A DNA stretch of 64,000 bases from Bostrychus sinensis. Lineage: Eukaryota > Chordata > Actinopteri > Gobiiformes > Eleotridae. The notes beneath the pieces were generated by a model, which was not told where the DNA came from, ran no database searches, and was given only the letters and a program-made list of their open reading frames with translations. Below, piece after piece: positions 37,086 to 47,869 of this stretch (position 1 is the stretch's first letter; every line of letters starts with the position of its first letter). The stretch covers positions 24,216,211-24,280,210 of the forward strand of contig CM036240.1 of assembly GCA_020698575.1 (NCBI GenBank). The letters run 5' to 3'. Made by a program: the position numbers and the translations under genes.

Positions 37086-38091
37086 ACCTCAAATGGAAAT
37101 TAATTATCCAGAAAAAAGCTTGATGCAGACCTGGTGCTACTTTAATAAACTCAACAAAAACAAGTGCTAAATTACATTTTTGACTGCAACAAATTTAAAA
37201 TACTGATTATTAAAATGTCTTGGGTATGTAAAAATACAACAAGAGGATTGTTTGTCTCAGGTAACTACTGTGCTACATTGGCTCATCTGTTTAGGTGAGA
37301 GAGTTCAGGGTTTCAGCCTGAGGGCACTGTTGTCCATTTGAACCCTTGGCCTTTGGTCTTGAGTTCAGGGGTGTGACTCCACTCTATCTCAGACATCTAG
37401 AGTAATGCTGTGTATGTTACTATGCTCACTTTACTGTCAAGATTGATGTCATTTAAGAATACATGACAGAAGTTTTTTACGCTAGTAAATCCAACTAAGT
37501 GGGGGAGAAAATGAGTCTTAAGTGTAACTATACTTATCCTACACCACTCTTTTTGGGTTGTTATTTCTCCCTCAGGGTCTATTTTTTGACTGCAGCAATT
37601 GCAAACACATACACGATAGCCACTGTTAGGTTAGAAAGTCAACAAGATGTCAATACGAATGCTGGGAGGGGGACAAGATTTATGTGCACTAAATAAAAAT
37701 AAGCATACACTGTGCATTGAACTGCCATTTACACAACTTTACTGATAATCTTCTTGTACACAAATGTTATGCATACTTCCTAGATCAATGAGATGATAGG
37801 CCAAGATTAATGTGCTCTAAAACATTTGTTTTCCTTCCAAAAGATCAGAAAATGCATGTAATATTGTGCTAGAATGTGTTGCAGAACAGCAACAGTAGGT
37901 GTTTATTGTCTATGTTTTGAGTGGATATATTATTGGATATACTTACCCAATAAGGAAATTCTTGTAGGGTTGTCTGTTCATCCAAATGTTTAATGTTTTA
38001 TCTGCCTCCATATCTCTTGGACTCTGCAATTACATAGTATGCAACACAGTTCTGGTTAGCTTAGAAAAAGTCAAAAACTGTCAGATACATT
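37086..38091. other. AT-rich spacer, no gene seen
   Basis: Unique-looking AT-rich sequence. 37260-37400 has words resembling a decayed SINE but no clear A and B boxes. Confidence 0.3.
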
Positions 38092-38602
38092 TAGTAGTTC
38101 TCAACTGCTGTGGGACCCAATTTAATCCCTGATCATTTTATTATGGATTACATTTTATAGAACCTAATTTATCACATTAGCCAAGATGCTTATGTTTTCA
38201 GTCATGCTATTTGGTTGGATTGTTTGTATAATGTCCTTTAGCTGGATACCCCCAAAAAGAATTTCAGGAAAGGTCAGTCATATTTTTGAAGTGGATTCAG
38301 CATTTTTTTTTAAAGATTCTGTACCATTGCGAGCCACAGATACATACTCCAGGTTAGTAAAGTCAGTAAAGGAAGAAATTATTAATTTTCATATTAATTT
38401 AATTCTTATTATTGTGAGATAAGAGCATTAGTTAGCTTGTTAGTTAGGTCAGTGGATAAAGTATGTACCTCAAAACTAGAAGGTTCCTGGTTCCATTTCA
38501 TGTAATTAAACTATTTTAACATACTTTAGAGGAACATTAAAACTATATGCAACTTCCCTACAACCAACTTTTGGATCCCAACCCACCAGCTGAGAATCAC
38601 TG
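38092..38602. mobile_element. hAT-like nonautonomous element with internal tRNA-like SINE
   Basis: The left end TAGTAGTTCTCAACTGCTGT and the reversed right end CAGTGATTCTCAGCTGGTGG form an imperfect inverted pair of the well-known hAT type CAGTGGTTCTCAACTGGTGG. The element is 511 bp. Inside, 38438-38500 has a tRNA-like stretch (GTCAGTGGATAAAGTATG ... AGAAGGTTCCTGGTTCCA), a SINE nested or captured. No clear 8-bp duplication. Confidence 0.55.
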
Positions 38603-39039
38603 GAATATAGGAAAGGCTAAAACGTGTAAAAATTGTATGGTGATGCTCTTGACAATATGCATGTATGTACAATATATTAATGCTTTCTACTTGAGGGAAG
38701 CTTGAACACAAAGCATAAGCTCTGTAAGAAATATTGAATCCCTTTTTCCTTCCTTGGGAGTCTATAGGGATCTTCTTTTGTGATAATGGTGTAAGGCTTG
38801 TGACATTCAGTGCTGATAGAGGACATCATTTCACCAGAGACCTCACAGAGCAGCTCGACCAGAAACACTGTGCTGGGCACATGGAACTGGGCTGAATTGT
38901 CAACATTTCCCCAATGACTAGCCAGCTAAGCTAACTTCCACGACACTGGAAGATTTTTGCTCGATGACACACATACCCCAAAACAACACTAAAGCCCAAA
39001 TTAAAGTGAGTACACAGCCTCCTGAGTGGTTCGTCTGAG
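38603..39039. other. Spacer, no gene seen
   Basis: Unique sequence of mixed composition with nothing recognisable. Confidence 0.3.
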
Positions 39040-39580
39040 ATGAGGAGGACAAAGGTGAGGACTGTCTGTAATAAAGCCGTATGCCCGCTGTTAAGAAATG
39101 AAATGCAAACCCATCACTGTGATCTATCTTCATTAACAACAATTTCCCCTCGCTCTTGCTTGCGAGGGTATCGGTTTCGTGTGGTCAGGTGATAGTTCTA
39201 ATCCTCTTGGGTATCGCTGTGTGTTTAAATATAGTGAATACTGCACTGGAGCTGAGGAATGGGGAGGCCACTGGTCCCGTGCCGATTGGCTGTCATTCAA
39301 GGTTACTCTTGGAGGTTTTCCCATCACCCCCCTCCAAGTGATACATTGCAATCTGACAAATGCAAACTGTGACATTTAGGAAAGCGCTGGGAGAATAACT
39401 ACTGTTGTGTTGTTAATGCGGGCTCCTCACTGCCAAACTAGATTGTTGGGCGGCCGCTTTTACAACCCTGATGTCTAATACTCTGCAAGGATCATTTCAT
39501 AATTACACACCGCTGATTGCAAATGTTTTATAGCTTTTTTATGGCAAGGAATTATCTGTGGATGAATTTTAAGCTGCTTC
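39040..39580. promoter_or_regulatory. Candidate conserved enhancer block
   Basis: One of the clearest non-repetitive blocks. CpG-bearing stretches (GCGAGGGTATCGGTTTCGTG, GGGCGGCCGCTTTTACAACC) alternate with homeodomain and octamer-like words (CATAATTACACACCGC, GATTGCAAATGTTTTATAGC). It lies in unique sequence flanked by AT-rich DNA. Overlapping frames on both strands do not resemble proteins. Confidence 0.4.
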
Positions 39581-39769
39581 CTGCATACATTCAGGCATTT
39601 CATTAGATTCACTATGTTGCACTGTCCAAATGGTACACAAATATACAGCTAGGTGTAAACATGATAAAGAAAAAGTATTTGTATTGGATGCTTTTAACTC
39701 CAGTAACAAATTGCAGCATAAGCATTAGAAGCACTCATAGAGTGTAGACCTATGCCAAGGCACTGTTTG

Positions 39770-39990
39770 TAAATAATAATTTTTTCTTTACCAGACCCCT
39801 GTAGCGAGTTAGTATCTTTGTGCCAGCTGGAATTTGAACCCCACCTCCTTGCTCTACTGACTGAGTGATACTGATTACTAACTGGTCACCGTCAACCATT
39901 TAGTGTTATGTTGCTAACAGACTGGCGCAATCTAGCAATGGTACACAATCCTTTTTTAAAATTGCTAGAGCCAGTTTTCCAGAACCACAC
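39770..39990 (-). mobile_element. tRNA-derived SINE (copy C)
   Basis: On the minus strand an A-box-like CACTCAGTCAGTAGAGC (39867-39851) is followed by a B box GGTTCAAATTCC (39840-39829) at tRNA spacing. The body beyond it, ACAGGGGTCTGGTAAAG, matches the plus-strand CTGACCCCTTGTGGCTG copies near 320 and 11193. It is a SINE, not a tRNA gene. Confidence 0.6.
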
Positions 39991-40289
39991 CAAAAACTAC
40001 TACTACCACTACTGACTGAAAATGTTGTCAAAATCATATCGCTGGCAAAAATATAAACTTGCCACCAATAATTTGCAAGATCTGATGATCTGTTTTTCTT
40101 CTTTTTTTTTTAGGTTTTTGGATCTTTGCAAAGGTCTGACATCACTTTGACAATGTAATTATATGATTTATGTGTATGTATATATGTAAGTCAAAGAAGG
40201 CCTCCTACATTTCTGCTGATTCACCAGGAAAATATACTCAGACAGATCAGATGAATTGTCTTTTTCTCCGAATCGTGTTTATCTAAATA

Positions 40290-41110
40290 AGAACTCTCCG
40301 ATCAATCTTCACTCCTTCAGCTAAGTTTATTGTCTCTCATTGTCTGAGTAATAGCAAGGCATTTTCAGAGAGCTGATTACCTCATCACTCTGGGGCAAAT
40401 CTGTCCTAATTTGAGTAATCAGATGTGCGTTGTGCTACCTGGTGGAGCCAAAATCAACACAGAAGATGAGACCTGCAAAGACAACACAATGCAAGACATA
40501 AATAAACAACTTGTTACCGAATGCATTATAGTATCCAGCTCCTATAAAGTCACCAAACACTTTTTGCTGCATATTGGGGTCCTTCTTCTTTAATGTCCCT
40601 TTTAATGCAGTTTTCTCCTAATCCAGTTCATAGATAGAGGTGAATGGAAATGGTGCTGTGTGTGTTTTATGCAAATTGCAAGATGAGGTGATTAATTTAT
40701 AATGGGTTTCGGTGCAATTGAAGGCAGCGGGAACTGATCAAGGGCAAGGACATTATAGAATGGTACAGGCTGCATAGGGGTGGCTCTGCTTGTTCTGCAC
40801 TGTACCACAGCATGACAGTATCTCATTACATCTAGACAAAACACCTCCCCCATTGATAATGAGCATTTTTCATGAAGAGGCACCCGTTTTTTTGTCTGTT
40901 GTTGTATTTTCCTGTGGGGCTTCTCACATCATTCTTCATTCAGTTAAATCACCTATTGATTCGGAGCTATATCTCATATCCATGCATTATAATGTGTTGT
41001 GTACTGTGCATGGCTTTCGGAGAACAAGCTACTTGGAAATCTTCTTCTCTTGTTTGCTGCAGAAGCTCCATATGAACTGCGATGCATCACCATCCACAAT
41101 TTAATAACAA
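40290..41110. promoter_or_regulatory. Candidate regulatory block with a Hoxb1-type PBX-HOX site
   Basis: At 40299-40308 the minus strand reads AGATTGATCG, the form described for repeat 1 of the mouse Hoxb1 autoregulatory element. The surrounding sequence is non-repetitive and moderately GC-rich to about 40420. 40790-41100 is likewise non-repetitive. No gene is recognised. Confidence 0.35.
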
Positions 41111-41604
41111 TACTCTTTATATGAGCTAACTAAAATGTGCTTCACACTGACACTGGCAAGCTTCGGGAAAATAAACCAGATTATACATTTCTCTCTCTCC
41201 TTTTTCACTGACTCACACATGGAGGCTCACACACAAAGCCACAGTTGATAATGAAACTGCACAGACTAGTTTTCTGCCTGGGGAAATAAAACTGAAAAAT
41301 CTGTTTATTCAATATCACATATTAGTGATTGTGAAATGAACAAAACTAAGAGACAGCCATGAACTCTTCTGGGTGTCTTTAAATACAGCATAGCTTTGCT
41401 GCTATTGTTGTAGAATCTAACTGATGAGAACTGGCGCAAAAAATGACTGTAATAATCAGTCACCAAAAAGGCGTGCGCATAATAACTGCACAAAATAGAA
41501 CTGAAATTGTTCACTTAATGGGCAGTTCTTATGCTCAAAATTCAGTAAATAATTTCATTCAGAGAATAAAGATACAAGATACACAGTAAATGGTTTTGAT
41601 ACAC

Positions 41605-41720
41605 ATGTCAATCAGAATCAAAATTCCCTTATTTTAGCCCCGAGGAGAAATTATTTTTTGTTACTGACAAATAACCCAACTAAAAAGTGAAAAGATACAG
41701 AATTTAAAAAAAATACACAA
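41605..41720 (-). repeat. Dispersed fish retroelement fragment
   Basis: AATCAGAATCAAAATTCCCT ... CCCCGAGGAGAAATTATTTT ... TTGTTACTGAC follows a very common fish repeat order (AGAATCAGAATACTTTATT...CCCTGAGGGGAAATTATTTTGTTAC). Only this fragment is present. Confidence 0.5.
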
Positions 41721-42169
41721 TAGTAAAAAGAGTTTCAGATGTTCAGAGCTAACATAAATGTCATGGTAAAGTGACATGCAAAAGTACTCATACAAGTACA
41801 CAAACTATGCGTGTGCTGCCTGTTACTACAGAAGAAACGTCTAAAACTTGATCTGGTAAGCTAAACCTATAACAACTGGTGACAGTGATGTATTTGCCCT
41901 TAAAATAATACATTCCATTTTTCACAGATTAGGTTAACTTAGCAAATGATTTAAACTTGAAATATTCTGAAGCAGAGAAAATCACTACTGTATGTTGAGT
42001 GCTGAAGATGTCTTTAAAACTTTGTCTAATGTTCAATTTATAGAATCCTTGGCATTCTAAAAGTACATATTTGCAAATGCCATAGTTAGGTGCATGGAGT
42101 GATTTATTTTACCTGTTTAAAGGAGGGTTCAGAGTATATATGTTATTGTGAAAAGAGCAGGAAGTGCAC
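41721..42169. other. AT-rich spacer, no gene seen
   Basis: Nothing recognisable beyond A/T-rich unique sequence. Confidence 0.3.
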
Positions 42170-42800
42170 ACAGCCCATGAGGCTGAACAGGGAGACACAA
42201 AGCAGCAGTGGCACCGCTCATACCTTCAGGTGACAGAGTGCTGATGATTATAGCAAGGACAATGCCCTGCATGTGTCAAACAATTGGCAAATAATTTATG
42301 TCATCTTTTCCACTGTTATTTCCGTGGAGGGCACTAACTGTGTTGCCAATATCAAACCTCCTGCAGAGGGGAGGCAAAACGGGACGTGCTACAAAAGACT
42401 GATGGAGGCAGAGAGGAAGGGGAGCGGGAGGAGCCAGTGGGGGAGGGGAAGAAGTGCCAGGCTCAGCTTTTTCCTGACTGAAGATGCACAGCCATCTGTG
42501 AGGAGACAAACACACGTATGGCCATCATTTGTCCAACATCTTACGTGATGTGAAGGCTTTTCACTCGCCATGCCAACCTGTGTGGCAGATGATGTATGTG
42601 TTTCTTCAGTCCCGTGATTACTAGCATGGAGCTGCAGAGCAATGCTCTTCACCTCATCAGTTCCACAGGCTGCGCTCCAAGGTGGCTGAGGGATTCGCTG
42701 CAAGATGGCTTCTGACACACAGCACAACCAAGGCATCCCAGCATGAATATTATACAGTGCATTTCCCTACAACCACCCACTGTGAACAGATCAATCGAGG
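42170..42800. promoter_or_regulatory. Candidate regulatory block with PBX-HOX site
   Basis: Non-repetitive, purine-rich around 42400-42460. At 42787-42796 AGATCAATCG is the reverse of CGATTGATCT, which contains the PBX-HOX core GATTGATC and is followed by GGTGGATGAGG. Short frames in both strands have no family signature. Confidence 0.35.
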
Positions 42801-43636
42801 TGGATGAGGTGAATTACAATTTTAATAGAGTGCCTAGGTGCAGTAATTAAAAAGAATGATTATATTTTCCCTAAATATATGAAAAAGTGCATGCTCCGCT
42901 GCAGATTACTACTTTGGTTATATTTAGAATAAATTGCAGCTTATGTTCAGTGTACTTTAAAGGGAATGTACACATGTAGTGTGCACATACATTAATGCAA
43001 TTGAGAACATGGCAAGCTTTTATGCTGTTTATTATATAATATTTGATATTTAATGTTAGTAGACCATCTTTTGGAGACAGCATAGGAAAACAGTTTTCCT
43101 ATAGAGCACACACTCTTGTTGTGAATCACTTTTGTTTACCTACCATTAAAACGGCTGACCTCTATGGCCATAATATTTTTACCTAGTGTTCCAACAGCCA
43201 TTAATCACTGACAGGATTTAGCCACATATTAAGTTTCACCTAATTTGTGATATTAAGCCTAATGCTCCTTTTGGTCCACAATTGTCTTTCAAGGCCGGTG
43301 GGTGATGCTTAACAAGTTTATATAACACTAATAACAGCAAACCATAGAGTAAAACAAAGAGCTGTGGTGTTGCTGGATGTGAAGAAGAAAAAGGAAAGAA
43401 AAACCCAAGTGCCACCAGACAAGCTGCGAGACAAGTGAATGATAATTGCTGTGGGAGCGGTAGAAGCAATAGGCTCTTTGAGAGAAAGGTAACAAACCAG
43501 CAAAACAATAGAGATGAAGCACAGTGGAGCATTGACTGCTGCTGCCTTCCACTGAGGCCCTATTAGATCTGCCTCAAAAGCTTTATGTTTTAGGCACCAA
43601 CTTCTCATTACAGGTTTGCAGCCTTTATCTTTGCAT
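42801..43636. other. Spacer, no gene seen
   Basis: AT-rich to 43200. 43230-43630 is more balanced in composition, with overlapping minus-strand chance frames that show no family signature. Confidence 0.3.
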
Positions 43637-44120
43637 TTTATACCCCAATTTCCAAAAAGTTGGGGCATTGTGTATAATGTGAACAAAATACACTGGTTTG
43701 TCTGTTTTTCACAATAAAACCAATATAGCAGATGTTAGACATATTGGATTAATATTTTACCATTTCACGACATATAATAGTTAATTTTCAATATGATGGT
43801 AGCGCCATGTCTCTAAAAAAGGTACACAGACAATAAACCTCTGAAGAGTCCAGATGACCCGATGCTGTCATATCCATTATAGAGACATGAGCATTCAATA
43901 CCTTCAAAACTACTACTACAACAGAGACTCTGTTGTCTTTTATACAGTTATCTGACTGAAATGTTGCCATTTAACCTGATTAATTACAAAATGTTCTTTC
44001 AACTGTACCATTTACATTTTGCATTATGTTGCCTCCGTCCAATCCTTTTTCAAGTTTAATGACATTTGCTAATCATTGCATTCTGATTTATTAAACATAT
44101 TACACAGTGTACATAGTGTG
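43637..44120. mobile_element. Tc1-like nonautonomous element (MITE)
   Basis: The left end has CCCCAATTTCC...GTTGGGGCATTGTGTA. The right end, reversed, has ACTGTGTAATATG...CAGAATGCAATGATTAGC. Together they give the terminal order of a very common fish Tc1/mariner-related element (GTTGGGACACTGTGTAAA...CAGAATGCAATGATT). About 480 bp; the transposase frame is absent. Single-ended relatives lie at 18371-18450 and 26350-26452. Confidence 0.6.
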
Positions 44121-44189
44121 TAATAAAGTTCATATTTAAAAACACACATTTTATAGTTTTTTTTTTAATTTTCTAATACAATTATCTCT

Positions 44190-44970
44190 TTGGATTCTAT
44201 TCCTACGGACACTGGAAGTTCAACAGCGGGACAGGAAGGATCTAATTATCTGCCAGAGCCTTCCTCTGAAAGCCAAGTGAGTTTAGTCTAATTAAGAGTA
44301 CTATAGTCTGTCTGTCAGCCAAAATATGGCCATTGTTGGGTGTCTTCATCCAGAGCGAGGGCAATGTTTTTGTAGCGTGACCTAGGCAACTATGCTGTGT
44401 CAACTGGTGTCAGGCTACAAGTGCAATATACCAGCTTGGCCCGGAGGCAATAGCCCCCAAACGAGGCCCCTTGTGTCCCAAACAGCCCAACCACAGATAA
44501 GGTTCCAAGTTTGCTTCTTGACAAATATATCTGGTTGAAAGGGCCAGAAGAGGTGGCAATAATGGTGACTAGACAGGAAACTGGTCAGCCAGTCTGTGTT
44601 AAGCATGTCCATGGACCATAGCTGAAGGTCAGGCGAAAAGAAGATGCTGATCTAAGGACTTTTGGGAGACTCCTTGTACGATTAACAGTAGCCGTACACA
44701 ATGAAGTGATAATCTTTGATGCAGCCAGCTTTAGAGATTTGTTCTTTTGTTCCTACAGGCCAAAAGTCATCAGCCCCTCTCTAATGGGACTGTGAACAAC
44801 AGAGTGTGCTTTGTTTCTCATCAAAGAGGAGGAAATTCTCTCAGGCCGTGCCTATGCCTTAACCCTTCCAAGTACGTGTTTCTGGCGATGCAGCAGCTTC
44901 CATGTCCCACGGAAGGGGAAAAAGAACAAGTGAATAATCTCAACTTTGACCTTACATGACTTCTCAGAGC
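44190..44970. promoter_or_regulatory. GC-richer non-repetitive block
   Basis: No repeat family or gene is recognised over about 780 bp of above-average complexity, including 44330-44620. Possible regulatory sequence on composition only. Short frames inside show no family signature. Confidence 0.25.
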
Positions 44971-45344
44971 ATGCAATCATTTATCTAAAGCTCGCACCAT
45001 TGGAAACAATGACTATTCAATGTCAAAAGCTACACATTATGTGAATTTATACATTTTGAATTAGGATGATTTTTCTTGACTTGATATCTGAACAATGCAA
45101 GTTTTTTGCATTTAAGAAACAAACCAGGCCATCCAGTTCAGTGGTTCCCAAAATGGAACGGCAGAAAAACTCATTAGGTTTCCGTTAACCTCCCTCAGCA
45201 GTGGTTGAGCTACAGCAGGTTAAGTGTCACTCAGAAATTAGCGTTCTCCTGGTAGAGCAGTGGACGCCACATCAGCTGCTACCATTTTTGTAACTACATT
45301 AAACAAACCCTCAGAAGGCCTCAATGATGCATGCAATCTTAATT
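44971..45344. other. Spacer with a hAT-like terminus
   Basis: CAGTGGTTCCCAAAATGGAA at about 45139 resembles a hAT terminal repeat. The matching right end was not found. Otherwise nothing is seen. Confidence 0.3.
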
Positions 45345-45475
45345 TTTATTACAGCAATTTATTATACACTCCCTGAGCTTGTGACAGCGCCGACTGTCAT
45401 TAACAGATTAATTATAATTTCCCCCTGCGCTCAGAGTAAAAGGAAAACGTGAACGCATACAGGCAGCCTTAAAAA
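45345..45475. promoter_or_regulatory. Candidate noncoding regulatory block
   Basis: A short non-repetitive stretch with CpGs (GACAGCGCCGACTGTCATTA) next to stacked homeodomain cores AGATTAATTATAATTT, then AAACGTGAACGCATACAGGC. The block stands out from AT-rich flanks. No coding frame. Confidence 0.35.
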
Positions 45476-45711
45476 TAAAGAGTTGGCCAGCCATGCTTCT
45501 TCATTCCAGTGGTTTTACCCTTCACCCTTCTTCAAAGTAAAGAGAAATAAAAGAACCAAGGGTTGCCTCCAGAGGTCATTTGTGCGGCCACTGTTCATAA
45601 CTCACACACTACAAATGCACTACAATGTAAAGGATCTCCTTGTGGCATATTATTTTGGTGAAAAGGGCATTTTAATTTCTGACACCCAACTCTCATATAT
45701 TAAAACTGGTT

Positions 45712-45712
<1 letters not shown>

Positions 45713-45744
<32 letters not shown>
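45713..45744. repeat. (ATT)n microsatellite
   Basis: About ten uninterrupted ATT units followed by AATTATC. It interrupts nothing recognisable. Confidence 0.95.
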
Positions 45745-45749
<5 letters not shown>

Positions 45750-45804
45750 CAACACCTGTTGAATTAGGCCTATGTGATTAATTCGAGAGGAATAGTCTAC
45801 AATA

Positions 45805-45925
45805 GAAGGCTGAGGAAGGCAATGTTGAGCTGAAACACGTTGGTGCATATGTTTTTATCTTAAAAAGCCATGCTACAATAAAGGCTTTTTAATTATACAA
45901 GAGACAGAGTGCCTTGGATTCTATT
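45805..45925 (+). repeat. Probable retroelement 3' tail
   Basis: GCTGAGGAAGGCAATGTTGA ... CTGAAACACGTTGGTGC ... AATAAAGGCTTTTTAATTAT ... GAGTGCCTTGGATTCT is an order I associate with dispersed fish retroelement tails. The exact family is not known. Confidence 0.4.
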
Positions 45926-46057
45926 GTCTGTGAAAACATGTGGATAATGCTCAGATATATTTTATCCAGCAGACATTAGCTGTTGTGATGTTCTGTTTTC
46001 AAGTCTATAATATAGTTTGGCTGCAGTCCTAACTTACCTTGAAGTACAGCAACTTAC

Positions 46058-46132
46058 CTGCTTCTTTCACCCACTCTTCAGCAGTAACAGTGCAGAGTAC
46101 AGTCGGATTTTTCCAAGGCAAATTTAAGATTC
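46058..46132 (-). other. Exon-like segment 3 of a possible minus-strand transcript
   Basis: 75 bp between the acceptor GATTTTTTCTTTAG and the consensus donor GCAG|GTAAGT; a second donor-like AAG|GTAAGT lies 22 bases further on. Joined to segment 2 through a split Gly codon it reads ILNLPWKNPTVLCTVTAEEW..., open throughout and ending in phase 1. Both splice sites are good. No following exon could be assigned. Confidence 0.35.
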
Positions 46133-46184
46133 CTAAAGAAAAAATCAAAACAAAAAGTAGCATTAGCTTAGACATTATCTCGCC

Positions 46185-46595
46185 CACTCACCTGTCTGGA
46201 TGAGGCCCACCTGCTGCATCCTATGGACTTCCTCAACCTACCTCACCCCACTCCCTGGATGAATCCTTATAGAGCTGATCTATGATCCTATAGATGAGCT
46301 AATGAACTAAGAGTCCTAGACGCATTGCCTGTCCGTCCTGGGAGAGGATCTCTCCTTCAGTTGGGCTCCATAAGGTTTCTTCTTTTTTCCCACAGCTGGG
46401 TTTTTTTTAGGAGTTTTTCCTTACCGAGAAAGAGGGTCTAAGGACAGGAGTGTCCTGGGATTGTTTAGTGTAGTTATTGTTTGTGTTGATTGTTTGTTAA
46501 GTCTGATTGTGTGTTTATGTTTGATCAACTGCTGTGAAGCCCTTTGAGGCGACTTTTGTTGTGATACTGGGCTATACAAATACAACTGAACTGAA
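46185..46595 (+). repeat. Teleost non-LTR retroelement / SINE (copy 1)
   Basis: Carries the widely repeated fish order GTCCGTCCTGGGAGAGGATC ... TTAGGAGTTTTTCCTTACCG ... GAGGGTCTAAGGACAGGAGT ... GAAGCCCTTTGAGGCGACTT ... GATACTGGGCTATACAAATA, and ends in a short A/TGAA-type tail. Its 3' half recurs at 36895-37085. Probably the 3' end of an L2/CR1-type LINE or a SINE sharing that tail. Confidence 0.65.
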
Positions 46596-46987
46596 TTGAA
46601 AAACTGAATGAACCCAAGTTGACAAAAACAGTAAACAGGCAGGAGGTGTTGTAGGCTTTAAAATTAGAAAGAGCATTGAAAAAATAAAAGTACTAACAAT
46701 AATAGGCCAGGCTACTATTACAAGGTAAATATAATTTCATTACCCTTTATTCAATCTTTCATATCAACCGTCAAAGAAACTAGGTAGGCTAACTATAATT
46801 TGTCACCTTTTATAAGCTATTTTTAATACCTTAATTAAAGTAACTTTGTAACTAAATGCAAATGATTTTCTATATAACAAAATGAAATAATAAATAATAC
46901 ATTTGCTGTATTTCCAACTTTGTACTATTCCATAACCAACAACATTTTACCACAGAAAATAAGACAGGAAGCATACTGGTAGCCTAC
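46596..46987. other. AT-rich spacer between exon-like segments
   Basis: No gene or repeat is recognised. If the segments are real exons, this is intron. Confidence 0.3.
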
Positions 46988-47066
46988 CTGGCCTAGCATA
47001 ATGCACAAGTAGAGTTAGCGCCACACAGCTAACACCTGTCGTCGGTTTATGGTTCAGCATTTGGTT
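46988..47066 (-). other. Exon-like segment 2 of a possible minus-strand transcript
   Basis: 79 bp bounded on the minus strand by a strong acceptor (TTTTCTTACTCTTTCAG) and a donor CCAG|GTAGGC. In the frame coming from segment 1 it is open for 26 codons (NQMLNHKPTTGVSCVALTLL...) and ends in phase 1, which matches segment 3. The hydrophobic run GVSCVALTLLV could be chance. Not a metaxin or other family known to me. Confidence 0.3.
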
Positions 47067-47715
47067 CTGAAAGAGTAAGAAAATTAAATTTTAACGACAG
47101 ACATGTTGAAACTACTTACGGCAGCCAGCTTTGATCTCCTGACTGATACATGCTAACAGACAAACAATGCTAACAAACCAACAATGCTAACACAGCTGCT
47201 CACCTTTGCAGTAGCCTGTATGGTTGGCTATACATAACAATAATATAATGTCTATGATACACAATATCTGTTCAACAAGGTTTCACGAGCAGCAACGTAG
47301 GATAAGCAAAGGTAAGTTGACAACAAATAACCATGAGCAATTCTTGTGAATAGTTTTTAAAGTTGGTATTTGATACATTTATTTGTCATGAGAAGGAAAA
47401 GACTAAGAAAAGTTACAATTGTAAACATGTAGGCCTTCGAACAGCATTCATGTTGAAAAAATTTTGCCTAAATTTTAACATCATATGACCTTAAAGGATT
47501 TTAATTGAGCTCTTGTAGGGCTACTAATACTATGTATGGGACTTATTTAGGCATGGCATACTACAGTACAGCTACACTGGGTAAATATTGCAAGATATGT
47601 TTACATGCAATATATGTAGGCTGCTATGTTTCATTTATGAGTTGCAAACCACTATGGTAAAGTGAGCCACATTTCATAAAATTTTAATTAAGACAAATGA
47701 TCTGAGAGAGCTTAC

Positions 47716-47778
47716 CATCTCATAGGTCGCTCTCCAACAACATGTGACAACCAGCTGGACATGACCACAGAGGACCAT
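47716..47778 (-). other. Exon-like segment 1 of a possible minus-strand transcript
   Basis: From an ATG at 47778 the minus strand reads 21 codons (start MVLCGHVQLV) to a donor ATG|GTAAGC at 47716 and ends in phase 0, matching the next exon-like segment. The real 5' end of such an exon would lie further right. A competing plus-strand exon (47726-47841, between an AG and a strong donor AG|GTGAGT) overlaps it, so the strand is not settled. No protein family is recognised. Confidence 0.25.
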
Positions 47779-47869
47779 GAGTGTGGAGACTCAGAAACAG
47801 GAGGAAATCATGGAGAACAGAAAACAGATTAGAGAACACAGGTGAGTTTCCAACACTGTGGACGTTTAA

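Noticed and set aside
39795..39905. tRNA gene
   Set aside because: A and B boxes are present, but no acceptor stem or cloverleaf can be formed and the sequence continues into a dispersed repeat body: a SINE.
47421..47460. GAAGGCCTACATG on the minus strand, resembling part of metaxin-2 (KAYM)
   Set aside because: The following codons do not continue as metaxin, and no flanking splice sites fit.
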